A stretch of DNA of 64,000 nt. Origin: Berberis thunbergii. Lineage: Eukaryota > Streptophyta > Magnoliopsida > Ranunculales > Berberidaceae. Below, one piece after another: positions 43,890 through 54,664 of this stretch (position 1 is the first letter of the stretch; every line of letters starts with the position of its first letter). The notes under the pieces were generated by a model. That model was not told where the DNA came from and did no database searches. It saw only the letters and a list, made by a program, of their open reading frames with translations. Location of the stretch: contig QNQO01007578.1 in assembly GCA_003290165.1 (NCBI GenBank), positions 124,001 through 188,000 on the forward strand, written 5' to 3'. The position numbers and the translations under genes were made by a program.

Positions 43890-44795
43890 TGTTGATCAGA
43901 TCTAACATACAAGTGAATGAAGCTCTCCTTCAAAGCAGAAGCAATGGCTTTGGTAAGTCTCCCTCTCTCTCTATTTTTTTTAAGATCTTCCCTTGTCTTG
44001 TTCAACATTTCGTTCATGTTATTTGTCTTGGTGAAGTAGATTTAGTTTGCAATTTGTTCAGCATTTCGATAATTGAATATGTTTTGTAATTTGTTATAGA
44101 CATTTAAGAGAGGTTTAACAGTGATTTATTTTATAGTAGGTTTTATTGGTCAAGGAAGAGAGTCTAACATTGTTGAACAATTAGCTATTGCGACTTCAGC
44201 GTTAACTTGGCTTACATTAGTCCCATCTGCCCATTTCAACCATTTCAATGTGTTCCTTGAAGGATGGCCTTATGTGTTCTTCTTTGTATACCATTATTTC
44301 TTTTCTTCAGTGTGAGTGTTTGAAAGCGCCTGTATGGCGATTACTATGCCCACAAGCATGACCCCAAGTGGGATATAGTTGTGTCAAATTCGTATTGTGT
44401 CTTGTTTTGTGCTGGGGCTTAACCTGGCGGCATTCGAAGGGCCAGAGTTGCACCTTATTCTAGGTGGATGGAGCAATTTGGGTGTTTGGGTTTTGATCAT
44501 GATGACATTGTTTATGCATTATCATTCAACATTGTATCTTGCAAAGTATTTAGAAAAGGTGGTGGTGCCCACTGCAGTTGTGCAGTTTGGGCCTTACCGA
44601 TGGGTTCGCCATCCTATATGTGCACCCTTGACACTTTTGTTTGTGACTTATGTGTTGCTCTGCGTGCACTAAGTTCATTGTTTCTTGTTGCTGTTTGTGT
44701 TCTATATTATGAGCAAAATGAAAAATTGGAGGAAGCCTTGATGATGGAGACATTTGGGGAGGGAAATACATGAGTAAGGTTAGGTACAAATTCAT
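43890..44795 (+). pseudogene. Decayed isoprenylcysteine carboxyl methyltransferase-like gene
   Basis: The pieces in three frames form one protein. After an exon end ATGGCTTTG then GTAAGT (about 43942) come TFKRGLTVIYFIVGF, IVEQLAIATSALTW and FLEGWPYVFFFVYHYFF, then KRLYGDYYAHKHDPKWD (shifted frame). AAFEGPELHLILGGWSNLG, HSTLYLAKYLEKVVVPTAVV and FGPYRWVRHPICAP follow. After another shift come SLFLVAVCVLYYEQNEKLEE and ALMMETFGE. The GPYRWVRHP motif is the signature of ICMT/phospholipid-methyltransferase membrane enzymes, and FVTYV...LRA, YYEQ.AKLEEALM.ETFGE fits the plant ICMT-like family. Stops and at least three frame changes make it non-functional. It may be the decayed remains of a host gene copy. 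Confidence 0.82.
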
Positions 44796-45658
44796 CCATT
44801 TTGTGTATTAGTTGAGTGCAATTTTTTTTATTGTGTGGAGGCAAGGATTTGTAGGATTGTTGTTCTTATAAACTAATTGTATTTTGGATGAGATGTTATG
44901 ATGGTTTGAATTGAGCAATTCAGATTTATCGATCATCACCGTTTGATACATATTTTTAGTTCACTCAAGGGTTATTTGAGTCTTCTCTTTCAGTAATTGT
45001 GTCACATTGACATAGCCTGCCGACAAAAAAAAAAGATTTTCCAGACATAAGTAAGGTCCTGTACTGGATTTATCCAATGGCTGATGTTGTCATCCAATTG
45101 ACATGTTTGCAGCCTCATTGCCTCATTCATTTTTTTGTACCTCTCCTTTTAGCTTTCATCGTAGCCCAGTAATCCTAACTTTATGACTACCTGAGCTACA
45201 TCTGAACTCTACATTGACGTATTAATATTTGCCATTTTTTTTTAATTTCAATAATTACAATTGAAAATATGTTGGATAACCTCAGAGTCAGGACTCTCTA
45301 ATTCATAATTTTGACTTTGAAATGAATGTATGGACAAGTGTTTGGACAATATAACCCAGAACTTAGTTTTCTTCAAGTAACTGGAGTTGGGTTCCCATCA
45401 AGTTGCAACCAAACTGTATGCGAAATTATTTAAAACAATTAATTTGAGAAATAAATGCCATTACTGGTCAGTTTACAAAAGCCAGAAGAAATTTAAGGTG
45501 TATGTGTTGTAGCACTGCAAGAGTAAAAAACCCTTTATTGTGAAGAGATAACTACTGCAAAGAGGTTTACATGGAAGAAGAGAAACTGGCAAAGAGAAAG
45601 AGGTTAGAAGAGCCTCCATTCTACTTTTTTTTTTAGGTAAGAAATTATGAAGGACATT
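44796..45658. other. Low-feature stretch
   Basis: No coding or element structure is recognised. Confidence 0.45.
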
Positions 45659-46198
45659 TGTCACGCCCCGATTTTTGAGAAAAACGAAATCCTAAATCCA
45701 CGTAGGATTATCCGTTTCCCCAAAAACTCGGGACGTGAAATTCAATAGCAACAGACATTTAGCAGCAAAGACAAAAATATAGTTTAGAAAAATAGGACAA
45801 ACTAAAATTTATAATAAAGCTCTAACCATGAAATTTCAACGTCGCTAGCCCCACTAGCGAAACTCTCGTAACGTTGCTCAAAAGCTTCTAAACCTGAAAA
45901 GCTAATTGGCTACATTCCTAAAGGAATGTACCCAAGAAGCAAAGTAGCCAATTAACTTTTCAGGTTTAGAAGCTTTTGAGCAGCGTTACGGGAGTTTCGC
46001 TAGTGGGGCTAGCGACGTCGGAATTTCATGGTTAGAGCTTTATTATAAATTTTAGTTTGTCCTATTTTTCTAAACTATATTTTTGTCTTTGCTGCTAAAT
46101 GTCTGTTGTTCTTGAATTTCACGTCCCAAGTTTTTGGGGAAACGGATAATTCTACGTGGATTTAGGATTTCGTTTTTCTCGAAAATCGGGGCGTGACA
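45659..46198. repeat. 540-bp near-perfect palindrome with TGTCACGCCCC...GGGGCGTGACA ends
   Basis: Two arms of about 265 bp are inverted copies with only a few differences. They meet near 45924-45932 around TAAAGGAATGTA. The outer sequence TGTCACGCCCCGATTTTTGA continues with ACGAAATCC.AAATCCACGTA on the left and its inverse on the right. The flanks are ACATT (left) and GCATT (right), a possible 5-bp duplication with one mismatch. The arm sequence matches the start of the 8.3-kb unit at 48747, so the palindrome appears to be a head-to-head pair of that element's terminus. A transcript would form a long double-stranded RNA. Confidence 0.92.
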
Positions 46199-46662
46199 GC
46201 ATTGTTGTTTGTTTTGTGCTTACAGATTGTAGTGTGGTCAAGTGATTTGGGTGAAGTTCACCAACCACTTCATTATCTCACAACCCAACCCAGATTGTAG
46301 TGTAGTAATGACATCTTTACAAAATACATCACTGTTTAATGGGATACAAATCTTTCTTATATGAATCCGGTTGGGCTGAATTGGCTCGTGCGGTGTAGGG
46401 GTTTACTATGAATCTGCTTCGGTCAAGAGTGCACGAAGTTGTGCTGTGTTTAATGATTAACTAGCGTTGGTGTTCTTTGTGTTTTCTTTGTATTGTAAAG
46501 TTTGAGAATTAAGTACTTTTTATTGTATGTTTCCTTGTGAATTGAATGCAATGGTACTCTTTCATTCCTCTTCCCATTACATCACGTTCAAACAAAATAA
46601 AACAGGGCATAAAACAGGGTTTAGTTGGATTGTGGGTTAGAAATAGGGTTCACCTACACACA
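46199..46662. other. Low-feature stretch
   Basis: No gene or element end is recognised. Confidence 0.4.
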
Positions 46663-47589
46663 TAGGGATGGCAATGGGGTAGATTTGGGCAAATCCATCC
46701 CCGCCCCGCTGGGGATTACAGATCCCTAAATTCGCCATGGATATTTGTTTATATAGTATTTCAAAAATCATATCTGCTCTGGACGGATTGCGGATATCCA
46801 TCCTGTCCGAATATCTGTTTAAAAAAACAAAAACAAAGAATTGTCTTTTCATTCACACTCAACATACAAAAGCACAAAAAAAGTTCCATGGCTTCTAGGC
46901 CTGTTCATTTGAACCCCTCCACCCCTTGAAGACAAACCGGTGTTGCTCGCTTCGTTGGCTTGGACAGAGAGAGCCAACAACATGGAGATCGGACAGAGAA
47001 TCTTGGCAAATGCAAGCTACTTGAAAGCAAAAGATAAAGAAAATGAAAGTCTGTCTACTTTTTGTTGTGGGAAGACTTCAATTCATTTCTTTTTCTTAAT
47101 TTATATCTCGCTGTCTCTCTAGCCTTATTTAGTATTTTAACAACACTTGATGTTAAAAAAGCTGCAACACTAAAATCTGACAGTCTAGATTGAATCCTAA
47201 ACCTAAACTGACGGTCAAGATTGAGTCCTAAACCCAAGAGAAGTGAAACAATGATAGTGGAAAGTGAAATCATGTCATCGTGTCGGAGGGTCACATGGGT
47301 GACGCAACCCACATGTGACATGTCTTGTATTTTATTATATTTAAATATCTTAATCTATCACAACCTCTTGTACTTTATTGTTAATTTATTAATCTAATTT
47401 AAATTTAGTTGTGTATGGGCGGATATTCGCGGGGCAGATATGGTTAAATCTGTATTTGCCCTGAATTTTTGTCGGATACACTTTGGATCCCTGAATCCTC
47501 CCTAAAATCCGTTAAGGTAAATTCAAATCCGCCACAAACAGTTTGGGTGAAGCGGATATCCGTAAAAATTCGCCCCACTGCCACCCCTT
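46663..47589. mobile_element. hAT-like non-autonomous element, about 0.93 kb
   Basis: The left end TAGGGATGGCAATGGGG and right end CGCCCCACTGCCACCCCTT are inverted, with GGCGGATATCCG/CGGATATTCG subterminal phrases. It shares both ends with 62110-63208. The 8-bp flanks do not match, so the boundary or one flank has changed. No transposase. Confidence 0.7.
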
Positions 47590-48746
47590 GCCATAACAAA
47601 AGTATATAAAGAAAGTTATGGGTGTACACTTGCATTCGGGTATTCATTGTTAGGTCATGCTTCTTTTGTGAATTACCCTACCCATATACTATCTAAAGTT
47701 AGGTCGATCAGACAATTTCAACTACGCAGTTTCCAGTCGTATATTATTTAGATTGATTTGCTAATATCTTTATTACTCTAGTAAACAAGCTTGGTTTTGG
47801 GGGTTACCATCCATACCTATACATTAAATGATAGATGTCCCTATGGAAGTCCTGTATTGTGGAATACACAAAAATTAATGTATATCTATATTTACAAGAA
47901 TTGGCCTTATTCAACACAGTGAAATAACATTTGTAGTTTTCTTTTACATCTTTAGCTTATTCTTAGAAAGTAAATTTTACTAACACTTATACTTGTTAAT
48001 GCAGGCTTTATAGCAACTACAATGCAAGGTCGTACCGACAATGTTTCCTCCTGCTACAATCCAAACAATTCTAATGGTAGTAATGTACATCCAAATGATC
48101 ATAGTTTTGATGAGTTTGGTGACCATGATGGTGATGAATAATGATTCAAGGAGGTTGCGGGTATGAATAGATGTTGATGAGTTAAGGAACCTAGTGTTAC
48201 TAGAGTGGACTTAATTATTTTTGGACATCAACATGGTGTAAATATCAATATTAACATTTGGTAGACTTGGTTGAGGATGATATATATATCCGGTTATGTG
48301 ACTTTGCATATGTAATAAAAGAATGCAATATTTTTTGATAAATGAAAATTCTACTATTTTAATTTTAGATTGTGCATTACACAAAAATTTAGGTGATGTT
48401 ATTTAAGAAAGTGTTAGTAGACAACTACAATAAATGGGTGAAGAATGAATTGTCACAAAATGTAATGAAGGTGTGACAAAAAAATCGTCACAAGTAGATA
48501 ATTTTAATGTATGAAATCACTACCGTGACAAACTGTTTCTAACGTATAAATTATATAAGTGAGAAAAGATTCCTCACAGAAAGTTCATAGTAGATATTTA
48601 AATCACAATCGTGACATACTGTTTCTCACATATAAATCACATTAATAAAGAACGATTCTTCACAAAAAGTTATTACAGGCGACACCAGATTTTCATCATA
48701 CATAACTCTCTGCAGTGAGGAAATGCTCGTCACCATGCTGTAATTG
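47590..48746. other. Stretch with repeated GTGACAAA/CTCACA motifs, possibly an old element end
   Basis: After a possible acceptor (AATGCAG, 48004) a plus frame reads QGRTDNVSSCYNPNNSNG, then NDHSFDEFGDHDGDE and a stop, an acidic C terminus of unknown family. From 48380 to 48740 short direct and inverted motifs (CGTGACA.ACTGTTTCT, AGATTCCTCACA) recur. Similar motifs resume at 57074, right of the 8.3-kb unit, so one older element was probably interrupted by that unit. Confidence 0.4.
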
Positions 48747-49189
48747 TGTCACGCCTCGATTTTCGAAGAAAACGAAAATCCCAAAATCCACGTAGGATTA
48801 TCCGTTTTCCCCAAAACTCGGGACGTGAAAATTCAATAACAACAGAATCAATTAGCAGCAACAGCTAAACATGATTTAATTATTGAAACAAATAAAACTC
48901 TAACCCGGAAAGATTCTGACGTTGCTAGCTCCACTAACGGAACTCCAGTAACGCTGCTCAAAAGTCTCTAAACCTGAAAGACTAATCAGCTACATTTCAA
49001 AAGAAATGTACTCAAGTAGCAAAAACTCACTTGAGTCAGCAATAAACCTGATGTGAGAAATCTTCATCCCAAAACCAATAAATCCGCACATGACAACATC
49101 AAAATAAACAAAACAATAAACAACCACACAAACAAGTAGTTTCTCATTGAGGCAACGGTGTCATGATCCTAATAAATAAATATGCCCTT

Positions 49190-50476
49190 ACTAGTACTTA
49201 TGCTATAAGAGTTGACTATGGCAAGCCTGACCTGCAGAAATGAGTGGACTTGCCATCCTGCATGAAAATGTTATAAACAACATGATAATATTTTGTAAGT
49301 TAACAATCCTCATAAATGTGATTTATTTTCAAACAATGATACAATTCATAGTCATATTAGACTATTATTGAAATATTAACAAAACACATTTTCTACCTTT
49401 AAGAAGACATGTAGTTCTCATTCAATGGTCGAATGAGCATTTAGTTTTTTCCCTTAAGGTAATCATGCACATACACAAAAAAAAATCTCGCTTCTTTTCT
49501 ACAATCGCACTATCCTCCATGTGCCGAGCACACCTCACCCAGGTGTGCTTCCCTTGCCTTCGAAACCACTCGGAGCGAACATGTTCAAAATGGAGTGCCA
49601 CATCGAGGAACATGTCATCTCAGCCGAAGTTCGATCCAGGCAAGCATTTCCTAAATCTACACGTACAACCGAACTCACATGGAACGGTGCACCGATATGT
49701 AAGCAAGTCTGCATACCCATAATAATATCACACGTATACAAGCAAGTCTGTATACAAAAATTTCTTTTCTTTTCACATTTTTTTTTCTTCGGAGTTGTAG
49801 AAAAGAGCATAAAAAATATCAACTATAACTCAAAACTCTTTTATGCTAACACTTTGTCAACCATAAGTAAATCAACCACAGTATCCACCATTCTTTTGGG
49901 GAACAAGTAATATTTAACACATTGCCAATTCACACATCTCATCTCTTTGCATCATATGAAAAACAATATGCATACCAATTCACATAAAAATACAAATACT
50001 CAAGCTAAAACAAGTGCTCAGTTAAATTCCAGCCAATATCTATTACTAGAAAATTTTCTTCTAGACCTAAACTACATAAGGGTTTAATCATACATAAAAC
50101 TAATACAGACAAGACATTATCCCTTAAGCTACCACTTCTAACAAGTTGCAGAGAATGACAGAGGCAGCAGGTGCTTTCTAAAATGAAATATTGAGCTTAC
50201 GAGCGCTATCAAAAGGGTAAAACACAACTTACAATGTCAAGCTGAAGTCCAGATAGCCATATCAAAGTTTTTGTAGATATTTCCTACTACATAATCAAAT
50301 GAAAAAACAACAGTTTTTATACCCAGTTGGTTACAAATGATGAAACTATGATAGGACTTTGGCAGCTAGGTATATTCCAGGATGCAACATGGAAAAGCTC
50401 ATTAGGCAAACACTTCATATGAATTTGTTGGATGAACTATCAAAAGAGAATACATGCTAAGGTAGTTCACAACCAC
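49190..50476. other. Non-coding left part of the 8.3-kb unit
   Basis: It includes GTGCCGAGCACACCTCACCC and GAGTGCCACATCGAGGAACA-type phrases of dispersed LTR character and a duplicated GTA.AAGCAAGTCTG.ATAC (about 49698 and 49735). The overlapping ORFs on both strands (49422-49910) are not credible genes. Confidence 0.45.
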
Positions 50477-50760
50477 CACTACTACAAATATTAGCTTAGG
50501 TAACGCCACTTAGATAGCGCTTTTTTAAAGAGCTATCCAAGTGGGCACTAGGATAGCGCTTATTTGTCTTTAAAAAAAAAAAAAAAAAAAACACGCTACA
50601 ATAGCGCTTTTAATTTTTTTTTTCAATTAGGCGCTATCTTAGTTATGTCTTAAATAGCGCTTTAAAAAACGCTATGAGGAAAAACGTTACCAAAGCTACC
50701 ATAGCGCTTTTAAAGTGCTTGCATAGCGCTTCCAAAGCGCTATGCAATCCAATATCAAAT
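50477..50760. repeat. CACTA left subterminal repeats (TAGCGCT family)
   Basis: About a dozen direct and inverted copies of ATAGCGCTTTT / AAAGCGCTAT. The mirror region at 54415-54664 has the same motif set. Confidence 0.88.
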
Positions 50761-51142
50761 TAAATCTCATTTTTTCAGATCTTGATACGATCGGACGGTT
50801 AAGATCACAAACCCTCATTTTTTCATTTTTTCTCATTTTAAAGCTCTCCTCTTCGTCTCTTTCCCTTTCTCTCTCCCTCTCTCTCTGCAATCTGAGAGCC
50901 CATCCCAGAGACTGAGAAGAAGAAATCACTCTTCAATGCAATCCAAATCCTTAGTTAGGGCTTTGAACCAACTTGGATAGCACTCAGACCCCCTTTGAGT
51001 CAGTCGACTTGCTTCCCCAACTGAGATTTCAACGAGGGTTTTTTTTCTTTTTTCTTTTTTGGGTGTTTGTTTCTTTTGGTTTCTCCAGTCGTTTACTATC
51101 GATCTGAATTGGTTCGATCTGAAGAAGAAGAGGAAGAATAGG

Positions 51143-51425
51143 ATGGATTCGCGAGATTTGGTGTCTTCGGGTTCTTCTTCTGCTAGAGATGGGGGGTCTT
51201 CTTCCGGAGGAGGTGATGAAGATGGGCTTATCTCTGTCACCGCCGGCCTTGCTAAAGAAGCTGCTCTATTGTTCCAGTCTAAGAGGTTCGGGGAATGTGT
51301 TGATGTGCTTAATCAGTTGCTGCAGAAGAAGGAAGATGACCCAAAGGTACTTCATAACATTGCTGTTACCGAATGCTTTCGTGATGGTTGTTCTGACCCT
51401 AGGAAGTTACTTGAACTTCTTGCAG
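51143..51425 (+). pseudogene. Captured CCR4-NOT complex subunit 10 (NOT10) first exon
   Basis: From ATG 51143 the frame reads MDSRDLVSSGSSSARDGG, then LISVTAGLAKEAALLFQSKR, FGECVDVLNQLLQKKEDDPK and VLHNIAVTECFRDGCSDPRK. This is the N terminus of plant NOT10, a TPR protein of the CCR4-NOT deadenylase that shortens mRNA poly(A) tails. The first TPR is intact in sequence, but the frame ends eight codons later (GD stop), at the junction with the Mut7-C piece. The two are not in the same frame. Confidence 0.88.
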
Positions 51426-52574
51426 GTGATTGAAGTTTTCCAGTTGAATATTTGTGAGGATAGTCTGATGTCACTATGCACCAAATGCAATGGGAGATTC
51501 ATCCAGAAGCCACTTACTACAGAAGAAGCCATAGAGGCTTCCAAGGGATTTCAAGTAATACCCAAATGTCTGTTTAAGAAGAATTTAGAGTTCTGGCAGT
51601 GCATGGACTGTAACCAAGTATACTGGGAGGTAAATTTCTATATTTTGTGCTTTATAAGACGATTCAATCCGATATCTCATTCCAAAAATGAGGATTGGTG
51701 GCTTCTGTTTAATTCTTGTTGCAACAAATTCACATGCGAGCTTTATTGTTAACAAGATAACAGGCCACTAGACAAGTTTTCTTCTGTAAGATGACATTTT
51801 ACTGTATCCCCCTTATTTGTGATGTCTGTCTGAGCTTAACGAAGTAGAGAACCAATTTAAAAAAATGAAAAAAATGTATGAAGCACAGGTCAGAGCTACC
51901 AAGTAGAGATTAGTCAAGGGGAAACTCAATCCTTCAGGATCAACTCATAGTTTAGACAAGCAGCTAGGCATTGTTTGGCTGCGGAGGAATTTTATTGAAA
52001 AATGCTTAGATATTGAATAGGTTGCAATTACACATCCAATTGAAAGCCATTCACACATGTGCCCTTCACTGTTGAGGTGCCTTGATTTCTAATTTCTATG
52101 GACTTTTCTTGTACAGTTGAGAGTAAAAACTTTTTGAGCATTTTTGAAGAAAATTTCTCATTGCAATCAAATTTAGCCTTAGCCCTTAGGTTTATTGTCT
52201 TGTTTTTCATCATTCACAGGGCCAAATCAAATCCCTGAATGACAGAGCAAGCTCAAACTAGCTTCTGATCTATAAAGTTCATTATTATCAGATACCAAAC
52301 AATCCAAACACATGGTAGGCTTGTACATGTAAAACCAGCTTAGTTGGTCACCATGGCAGTCGGATTCTTATAGTTTCAGTTGGCTACACGTATTCGATAC
52401 CTGGGTTTGCCAGGTGCTGGGTGACAATATAGGGACAATGCTATACATAATTTTGTATCTGTGAATTTTTTGTGTTTGTGCTGGAATAAATATTGGGCAT
52501 AACTGTCTCAACAGGGAACGCAGTACCACAGTGCAATTCAGAAATTTGTAGACATGTGCAAGTTGAATGGATGA
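51426..52574 (+). pseudogene. Captured C-terminal exons of a Mut7-C RNase-domain protein
   Basis: Exon 51426-51629 reads VIEVFQLNICEDSLMS, CTKCNGRFIQKPLTTEEAI and FWQCMDCNQVYWE up to a GTAAAT donor. The last exon, 52515-52574, after CAACAG, reads GTQYHSAIQKFVDMCKLNG and a stop. This is the C-terminal zinc-ribbon (Cys4) part of the Mut7-C domain found in plant exonuclease Mut-7-like proteins. The four zinc-binding cysteines (CTKC, CMDC) are kept. The intron between is present, so capture was at the DNA level. Confidence 0.9.
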
Positions 52575-52650
52575 CAGGAAGGAGAAACTGTTGTGGTGGC
52601 TTCAATATCTGTGTAACAACAGAATTTTTTTTATATCATTAAAAAAATTT

Positions 52651-52773
52651 ATGAGACAGCAAGTGCAGCAACAGGGAATTCAACTTGCATCTACAGTAAA
52701 GCAATCCTATCAGAACGGTGTATGTGCTCGGCGGTTGATGCAGTATTTATATCATCAACGTCATCGTCCTTCT
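52651..52773 (+). pseudogene. Captured SEUSS-like (LIM-binding) corepressor exon
   Basis: The frame reads MRQQVQQQGIQLASTVKQS, YQNGVCARRLMQYLYHQRH and RPS up to a GTAAGC donor. SEUSS/SLK transcriptional adaptors have a Gln-rich stretch followed by (Y)(E/D).G.CARRL..YMY.Q.HRP at the start of the LIM-domain-binding region that contacts LEUNIG. Only about 41 residues are present. Confidence 0.75.
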
Positions 52774-52904
52774 GTAAGCTACTGTTTCATTCGCTATTTA
52801 TAGCCTGTGTGATAAATTTATGCCTTTTCTTTTTTTAAGTCTGTTCAGAAACGTTTTATTGATTTTTTGGAAGAAGAAATTGTCCTAACTTTTCTGCACT
52901 TCTA

Positions 52905-53460
52905 TGTTTAGGACAATACCATTGTATACAGGATCCTGAAGTTCGACGCTTCGTTCGTTCGACTGGCATGAAATTAGAAGAGATAGATTCGGTATACTCT
53001 TATTAGCCTACCCAAGTTTTTTTGGTTTTTGGTTTTTGGTTTTTTTAGCTAGTCTCCTAGTTGCTCATTTCTAATTATTTTGATTTCCGAGTCTGTAAGA
53101 GCATCTTCAGTAATAGTCCATCCTCAAACACAAAGGGCTTGAATTGAGGGACTTCTTTTGAGTTTTAGCAGGACCTCCTCCATTGGTGAAATTGACATAT
53201 ATGTTTGATATTGTTGTTGAGAGCTTCCTACGCCATCAATATGCTATTTAGCACGGGTAGCTCCACCCATATTATTGACGTGGATTATTTGATTCATGGA
53301 AGTATTGACAAAAGGAGGGCCTTATGACATATCCTGAATTGTTTCCTTTTCTTTCTGATTGTCCAGAGAAATGCATCATCTACTTTCAACATATTGAACG
53401 AGGAAGGAAGGATCACAGCTGCTGCACTTCTTCCCTATGGTGTTTCTTCATAACTTGAGG
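52905..53460 (+). pseudogene. Unrecognised exon-like pieces in Pack-CACTA 2
   Basis: Two segments have plausible splice borders. About 52941-52990 (ATACAG acceptor, GTATAC donor) reads PEVRRFVRSTGMKLEEIDS. About 53368-53450 reads NASSTFNILNEEGRITAAAL then LPYGVSS. I cannot assign either. They may come from one or two further captured genes. Confidence 0.4.
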
Positions 53461-53588
53461 TAAAGTACCAATCGAAAACTCCCTACTACTTGTACATTTC
53501 TTTCAATTCTTGGCCACTAACTGCATTTTCAATGCCACATATTTGTGTATTTATTCATTTAATGTGTATGCCACGACTTCACTTGTAG

Positions 53589-54000
53589 TTGCTGGTGGAG
53601 TTGCTCTATGGGGCTCTACAGGGATGATTTCTGTGAGCATAAAATCTTTCTAATATTTACTGCCCTTCAGATTTCATTGCAGTTAAAAGATTAATACTGA
53701 TCATATCTGTTATATGCGAGCTTAAGAGTTATTGATAGCTTGTATGATATTTATTGAACGAAAGTTTAATTTGTGCATTCTGTTTCTGCAGGCCATTAAT
53801 AGGTTTCCTTTAGTTCCCGGAGTTCTTGAGCTCGTTGGAATTGGTTATTCTGGGGTAAGTTCCACACCTATTACTGCTACTATATATATATATTAGTTGA
53901 GAAGGCTGCTATCAAGAAATATAGTTGGACCTTTAGTCATTTACATTTATCTTACTGATACAAAACCCTTTGTGTTTGGCAGTGGTTTGCATATATATAG
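53589..54000 (+). pseudogene. Captured CURVATURE THYLAKOID 1-like exons
   Basis: 53589-53632 reads AGGVALWGSTGMIS (GTGAGC donor). 53792-53854, after CTGCAG, reads AINRFPLVPGVLELVGIGY then SG and a GTAAGT donor. 53983-54000, after GGCAG, reads WFAYI and a stop. CURT1 proteins bend grana thylakoid margins and have the membrane block VALW.S...I.AI..(V/I)PL.P..LELVG(L/I)GY(T/S)GWF.YRYLLF. The exon borders and phases agree, but the copy stops after WFAYI. Confidence 0.85.
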
Positions 54001-54103
54001 TAGCAGTAATAGGTGTGTCCTTGTATTTCAGGTTAAGATTTATATACCGACTTAGAGTGTGTGTGTGTTGTTATACTTATACAATGCCATGATGCAATTT
54101 CAG

Positions 54104-54297
54104 GTTATGCGAGGATACAATTTGAAGTGGCGGTAGAATCTGAGAAACATTCAGCGGTGCCACAATGTACAGACGAAGTTAGGACTGTAGGAGAAGCTGT
54201 TGGCCATTTCATTTCGTGGCCAAAAAAGCTGGTGTATATATATGATAGCATATTAACAATTTTGTATGAATGCTTAAATTATATTTTGAATGAATGA
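54104..54297 (+). pseudogene. Remnant of a CACTA-type element ORF
   Basis: After a TTTCAG acceptor the frame reads VAVESEKHSAVPQCTD and EVRTVGEAVGHFISWPKKL, followed by AT-rich junk to a stop at 54297. The TVG.AVG.F..WP..L(V) motif is common in ORFs of plant En/Spm (CACTA) elements near the 3' end. It is probably a leftover of the parent transposon and not captured host sequence. Confidence 0.55.
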
Positions 54298-54664
54298 GAA
54301 ACAGTTAGTTATCATGTTGTGTCTTTATTGATTGATTGAACGTTGTCATTATTATATTACATATTATATAAAAAATATTATATGGTAGTTAATAAAAAAA
54401 ATTCACCGAAATTAAATAGCGCTTTAGAAGCTAATTAAAAAAATCAAAAAAAATCAAAAAAAAAATTTAAAAAAAATTAAAAAAAATCAACAAAATTAAA
54501 TAGCGCTCATAAAAGCGCTATGCAAGCTAATTTAAAAAAAAAATTAGCGCTTACATAGCGCTATCTAACGAAGCGCTATTCAAGTACGCGCCTTGCATAG
54601 CGCTTTTTTGAGCGCTATCTAAGCCTATTTTTAAGCGCTATGCAAGCCTATATTTGTAGTAGTG

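Larger units (their letters stand above)
50477..54664 (+). mobile_element. Pack-CACTA element 2, 4.2 kb, with pieces of at least four host genes
   Basis: The ends are CACTACTACAAATATTAGCTT and the inverse AGCCTATATTTGTAGTAGTG. The flanking trinucleotide is CAC on both sides (50474-50476, 54665-54667), as for CACTA transposition. Subterminal regions (50508-50760 and 54415-54650) are packed with TAGCGCTAT/AAAGCGCTATGCAAGC motifs. The interior is a plus-strand series of exons from a NOT10 gene, a Mut7-C gene, a SEUSS-like gene and a CURT1-like gene, followed by a remnant of a CACTA-type ORF. No intact transposase is present. Confidence 0.93.

Noticed and set aside
49421..49910. Overlapping frames on both strands up to 129 aa
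   Set aside because: They lie in an LTR-like repeat, show no family, and conflict with each other.
51189..51752. A 187-aa plus-strand frame as one fusion protein of NOT10 and Mut7-C
   Set aside because: The NOT10 exon is read in a different frame from the Mut7-C exon; the 5' part of this frame is out of frame for NOT10, so it is not a real fusion protein.
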